From: Ciborinia camelliae
Lineage: Eukaryota > Ascomycota > Leotiomycetes > Helotiales > Sclerotiniaceae
NCBI GenBank assembly: GCA_025890175.1
Contig: JANPYM010000003.1
Coordinates: forward strand, 2,786,795-2,850,794
DNA: 64,000 nucleotides
Direction: 5' to 3'
Of the stretch, positions 59,573 through 64,000 are shown one piece after another. Within the stretch, counting starts at the first letter, position 1. Every line of letters begins with the position of its first letter. A program made the translations under genes and the position numbers. Under the pieces are notes generated by a model. It had not been told where the DNA came from and did no database searches. It saw nothing but the letters and a program-made list of their open reading frames with translations.

Positions 59573-60748
59573 TCTGGTTTCACTGCGGATATTAGTATCA
59601 TATTCCAATCAATAATGCCAGAACTAATCAGAGGGCCATTTAGATGGTGATTAGGCTTTGGCATGAAGGTTGAATACTAGATAGGGCCATCGTACTTAGT
59701 ATAGAATATTTCTCTCTGCACTGGTAAAGGGCTATGACTGGCTCACCAAGGGTTTTAATTAATCTTTTTTACTGCAACTACAATAACAATTTATTTTTTG
59801 TCATTAATCTAATCATTGTCGTGCCGTGCTCAAGTGGAAGAATGCCATTTTCATACTTCACATAACACAATGAGCTGCAAAGAGCTGCAGTTTACCCGTG
59901 CTGGTAAAATCTCAAGAAAACTATAATTCATGTGCACCTTGCGGAAATGTTGTTTGCTGTGTGTCCCACCATCTATTCTACAAATTTGTCTTCTGATTTA
60001 CTATTTAGCAAGTTAAAATAGGAAATTTTCCTTCATCCCTGGGAAATTGTCTTTGCTTCCTCCGCAGAGACCAACAGAGTAAGAATCGCGATGATTCGAG
60101 GGGATTAAGGATGATGAAAATAGGTTAGGTTCCGCTAGATATGAGCTGGATTCTTCATTCAGTATAGTGGGAAACTGAAAACCGCTTTAGTTCTCGTCGG
60201 GGTCTGGTCAAATGCATCTTAAATCATCGCGGGTGAGCACGTAGGCGGAGACTTTATGGTTTGCCACTGAATCAAGCTGGCACCAGCATTGTGAAAGATA
60301 TGTGCTTGGAGGTCGAGTATGAGATATGCCACTGACTTTTCAACAAACATAATTCAAACAAGGGTTTTGTGATAGCTAAGTAGGTAGTGATATAATGTCA
60401 CGGAAAGATCAGCATACGCAGTGCAACTAATTCAGCCATATATTTTGGACTGAACGACCAGGGCGGTCATCACTTAGGCTTTGACTGATAATTTGAGATG
60501 AAATACTGATGGTAAAGTTTAAGATACTGGTTGGATGGTCACACGTAAAGAACCGATAACATCAAGGACGGTCATTCGTGGTTTGCATCACGCATGGCAG
60601 ATAAATCTTGTGCTTGTACAGTATTTATATTCGTATTATCCTAAAGAAGTGTCATAGTTTAGTTTATATTGATACAATCTGACGAAAATGTTCTGTCTAG
60701 TTAATGTAACGACACAGATTCCCTCCTTTGGGCTGAAAAGCAGTCAAT
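59573..60748. other. Intergenic, no gene seen
   Basis: Space between two convergent genes with no frame, RNA or repeat I can support. Confidence 0.5.
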
Positions 60749-61246
60749 TTATTGAGTCGCCGTAAATTCCCTCCTGCGCATCGAGAGCCAGGCAACATAT
60801 TCTTCATATTCAGAATTGCTTCCATTAACGTTCACACTCCCTTCGCCGCCTGTAATCAAAAAACGCTCCTCTTGGGATGACATATAATTCTTAGCGTCAA
60901 TCTCCTAAATAAGTGCCAATGTCAGTATCATCAATTTGTTATATTTCAACCAAAGCTTCAAATGGTGGTAGCTTACCTTGAGCCAGTCAACTAGCTTGAT
61001 ACGGGCATTTAAAAGAGCATCAATTTGTCTGTAGAAAGCACCCTTATCGTCACTTCTGAAGATGGGGCTGTTTCTGGCAATATAGCTATCGCCAGTGACA
61101 GTCATAGCAGCACTGTGCATATGTAGCTCAGTGGAATGCTTGCTGTCGGGACCAGTAGTAAATTGGAGAATTATTTCGACCTCATATTTTTGACAATAGT
61201 AGTCTTGTTGCTCAATAAGCTCATCGTATTTCTTTGGGTCCATCAT
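60749..61246 (-). CDS. Small hypothetical protein, one intron
   Basis: Complement of exon 1 (61246-60977) and exon 2 (60904-60749), joined across a 72-bp intron (GTAAGC..TAG) in phase 0, 141 residues. The N-terminus is acidic and Tyr/Gln-rich (MMDPKKYDELIEQQDYY), followed by a beta-like stretch (EVEIILQFTTG; LHMHSAAMTVTGD) and an amphipathic part (FYRQIDALLNARIKLVDWLK). Exon 2 gives SSQEERFLITGGEGSVNVNG and ends RRREFTATQ. No signal peptide, membrane segment or known motif. Codon quality continues on both sides of the intron, which supports a real gene. An adjacent ATG one codon downstream is an alternative start. Confidence 0.65.
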
Positions 61247-62754
61247 CTCTGCGATTTTTGGATGTCGTAGATGACAAGCGATAGAATGGTTGATAGGTAG
61301 ATTTGTTGATGGATATGGTTCCAGGATGTCGTTAAATGGTGACTGGTGGTGGGTAGAAAAGGTATTTGGATATTTTCGAGTAGTTGCAATGTCAAGCCCT
61401 TAAATATTTGAAGGAGGTGGCTCCCAAAACTATGAAAGTTTGGGTCACTGCCGTACCCTCTAACCAGCCCGTACTGGATCAGAAATATGGATATACGGTC
61501 AGCAACCCTTAGTTGATATAGTATCTTAGGGTATGATCCCATTATAAAGTGATAGCACTAAACAGCTCCGAGTTTGATTCAAGCCTGAATATGGATCATC
61601 TCGACCAAAAGCAAGGACAATAACGCCATGAAATATATCAATGGACTTAATGAAAACATCCTTAAGAATCTGATTTTCGTAAATTTGGGTCAAGTTGATC
61701 AGTGAATGAAAAACATTGAAACCCTCAAGGTGAAAAGCAGATCCAAGATTCAGATTTCAGCCCGCAATATTTTCCTCGATATGATAGAACTATAAGCAGA
61801 ATAAGCATCATCATCCGGGTCTGGTATTAAAGAGGCTTTCTTTTCATGCCACTTACGGGAATTTGAACTTATCCTCAGCTCCAAATCATATAACGTTTTC
61901 AAAAAGGAATACTCAAGGCATATGGAGTTCGCCATTCTTAGTCTAATCGTCGCTTAAAAACGCAGAATAGCTGCTTTTACTACAAGGGACAGTAAAGGTT
62001 TGTACTTAAGGCAGTAAAGAGTCTATTACTTTTGTTGGAAATGGTATATAATGCTAAGCACAGTGGCTTAGTATAACTATTTTCCACAACTTTAAAGCTT
62101 AAAGCCTAAATGCCCCAAACTTCAAAATTAAAGATTGAACCATTAGTCAAACTATTAACTAAACCATCTAGATACCGCGCAACCTGCGTGCGGATCTTTA
62201 CTATAGCTTGCAGTCCAGGTCTCTTTACCAGTGCCTCGATACTTGGTTTAGGTAATATTCAAATGTTAACTTTGAATAGTGTAAAGTTTAGTATTATAAT
62301 AATGAGAAATTTGTAATAGTTCTTTTTAAATGCAATATTATTGTATTATGTATCATGCAAAATTACCATCGAAAAGAAAATTTCTCTTATTGCTCCTCAA
62401 TAGTTCGGATTCCTTTGCGATATGAACGAAAATACGAACAGATCTCAAGGAACCCTTTCCTCCTCTCCCCATCCCCTTTTAAAAACCTCAAAATACATCG
62501 TAAACACAATAAGAAAACACAAACTTGAGCACCCAAAGCTTGCAAGCGTGTCCACCAATGAAAAGACAAAGGTAACAGAGATACAAACCTCGTAAACTCG
62601 ATCAGGACGTACAATACTGACTAGAAAGCTTTAACTGGCGCCGCTATAAACAATCCATGGGTGAAAAGTGAATTTCTGCTTGGAGCTGGCAGTTTCTGCA
62701 GAGTAGTCGGCCTTTGTACATTGTAGCACCCAGTCACATGCACGTAGAGCAAAT
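61247..62754. other. Intergenic, no gene seen
   Basis: A frame at 61243-61542 (-) overlaps the start of the previous gene by four bases and looks like 5' leader. Frames at 61750-61935 and 62110-62316 are unsupported. AT-leaning sequence. Confidence 0.45.
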
Positions 62755-64000
62755 TTATTTCCTCGCCCTTGTCTTGAACCCGCTCTTGGGTGCTTTCTTG
62801 CCTGGGATCGCGGAAAGGCTCGAAGATGACTTTCCCATGTTACGGTGGGTGCTTCGACCTGATGCCCCAGCTGGTAGAGGTTTTTGCATGGCTGCTGGTA
62901 TCTGGAAGCCTGGCAGACTTAACTCCGATACACCCTCAATAACAGGCTGTGGTGGGCCTGGGACTGGTGGAAGGCTCATATCAGGTGCCTGGGAAGCAGC
63001 GGCTGTCATTTGATGGAATGGTGGGTTGCTGTTGATCCCGCAGTTTCCTAATAGTGCTGGTGCAAGACGTTGGATTTCTGTGATTGCTTGGAGAACGGCA
63101 GGACTTGCCTGCCCATTTATTATCATTTCAACGATCAAGAATAACTTTTGGAAAAACAGAAGGTCATTTCCGATGATGCCTGAATTGTTCAATGCCCAAG
63201 TGTGGACACCGCAATGGTATAGTTGCAAAGAGACCTTCAGAAAATTTGCAGGGTTGCCGGATGGGGATGCCAAGTCATCGATATGGCAAAGGTATCCAAG
63301 GGCCCCATTTATCTTGCTGCGAGCAAGAAACCTGAAGAAATTGGTGGTGACTCGGTTTTCGCTTGAACTCTCTATCAGTGTATTGATCTCTCGGAAGATG
63401 TTGAGCTGATCGTATCGAAGACCATTTTCAAGAATCTGTGATATAGTGCCAGGTCTCTTTTCTTCAACCTTGAGCATTCTTTGAGATGTATGATCTTTCC
63501 TACAGTAAAAGTATCCACTTAACAACGTGGCAGGATTTCCTCCGGACAAAGAGGTTACTTCGTCCATCAAGTCGAATAGTCCGACGCTTTCTAGTTCCAA
63601 GAGCTTTTCAAAGTAGTGTTGAGTCTTATTTCCGACACGTGAGGATATGTTTGTCACTGTTTTGAACATACCATTCTTGTGCCAGTTCAGGAAAAGATTC
63701 AAATGTCCCGCAGCATCATATCCAAGAGACGAAACAACTGACTCAAATATACCCAACAAATCTTTCTGCTTGAGCTGAGAGAATCGGGTCAAATCCTTTG
63801 CAGTCCAGGATCGTTCACCAAGACGGTAACCTCTTGAATAGTCTTCGATCAAATCATCTGAAAAAGAATCCAGTACAAACTGCAGGAAAGCTAATTTCTT
63901 CCTGCCATATCCCTTGCTTAGTGTTTGTAATCGACGCAAAAATTGAGTGCCTTCTTGTGCGAGAATCGCATTCAGTATCTGCAGTTCATCATAGAAATCT
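62755..64000 (-). CDS. 3' part of a large hypothetical protein
   Basis: The minus-strand frame is open from the window edge to a stop at 62755-62757, giving 414 C-terminal residues; the start lies beyond 64000. The sequence is helical and charged (YDELQILNAILAQEG, GYGRKKLAFLQFVLDSFSDDL, LKQKDLLGIFESVVSSLGYDA, NLFLNWHKNGMFKTV), with regular hydrophobic spacing that suggests an alpha-solenoid-like fold. A Pro-rich linker (SLPPVPGPPQPVIEGV) and a basic Ser/Lys/Arg tail (GKKAPKSGFKTRARK) close the protein. No intron was noticed in this part. No family recognised and no catalytic motif seen. Confidence 0.75.
   Translation of the reverse strand, partial: DFYDELQILNAILAQEGTQFLRRLQTLSKGYGRKKLAFLQFVLDSFSDDLIEDYSRGYRLGERSWTAKDLTRFSQLKQKDLLGIFESVVSSLGYDAAGHLNLFLNWHKNGMFKTVTNISSRVGNKTQHYFEKLLELESVGLFDLMDEVTSLSGGNPATLLSGYFYCRKDHTSQRMLKVEEKRPGTISQILENGLRYDQLNIFREINTLIESSSENRVTTNFFRFLARSKINGALGYLCHIDDLASPSGNPANFLKVSLQLYHCGVHTWALNNSGIIGNDLLFFQKLFLIVEMIINGQASPAVLQAITEIQRLAPALLGNCGINSNPPFHQMTAAASQAPDMSLPPVPGPPQPVIEGVSELSLPGFQIPAAMQKPLPAGASGRSTHRNMGKSSSSLSAIPGKKAPKSGFKTRARK

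Noticed and set aside
61243..61542. 99-codon minus-strand frame upstream of the 141-residue gene
   Set aside because: Overlaps that gene's start by a few bases and has no features; more likely its 5' leader.

Overview
The window reads as nuclear DNA of a filamentous ascomycete (Pezizomycotina). Several genes have 50-170 bp GT-AG introns, one gene is a LaeA-type methyltransferase, one is a fungal DHA1 transporter, and a 7.1 kb repeat carries the C-to-T / G-to-A damage typical of repeat-induced point mutation (RIP). The many ACCTACCT/TAGGTAGG runs would fit Leotiomycetes, but that is an inference. The window is gene-poor and repeat-rich.

Layout. 1-333: 3' end of a gene ending in four 14-residue repeats, each closed by Lys-Arg (Kex2-type sites). 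2820-3083: an 87-residue secreted protein with eight cysteines. 3679-11465: a nested repeat region. A short dispersed repeat abuts a broken coding sequence; that sequence is split by a complete RIP-degraded LTR retrotransposon (4111-11243, 276 bp LTRs, TSD TCACC); and a small GC-rich LTR-like element (7695-7900, TSD TATAC) sits inside the retrotransposon. 13183-15440: long simple repeats and an A-rich strand-asymmetric block. 16279-19729: a near-identical 1.72 kb direct duplication around a 10-N gap, almost certainly an assembly artefact. 22083-23324: a stomatin-like (SPFH) gene with three exons. 24470-24870: GATA and GGGGATT arrays. 25315-28110: inverted repeats, a second copy of the small LTR-like element (25691-25821, TSD AACAT) and other dispersed repeats. 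31990-36580: minisatellites and a gene for a Pro-rich repeat protein with a CxxC/CxxC end (33207-33896). 36640-38550: a second repeat cluster related to that at 27 kb. 39780-41340: gene relics. 48326-49836: LaeA-like methyltransferase, seven-exon model. 51078-52097: possible Pro/Gln-rich gene on the minus strand. 55779-57506: intronless 12-TM MFS transporter. 58692-59572 and 60749-61246: two small intron-containing genes of unknown function. 62755-64000: 3' part of a larger unknown gene on the minus strand.

The genes form no obvious operon or cluster. The LaeA-like gene and the MFS transporter lie 6 kb apart on the same strand, a pairing common near secondary-metabolite loci, but no biosynthetic backbone enzyme is visible. 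All calls were made by reading the sequence; no database search was possible. Exon joins were checked for reading phase by hand.
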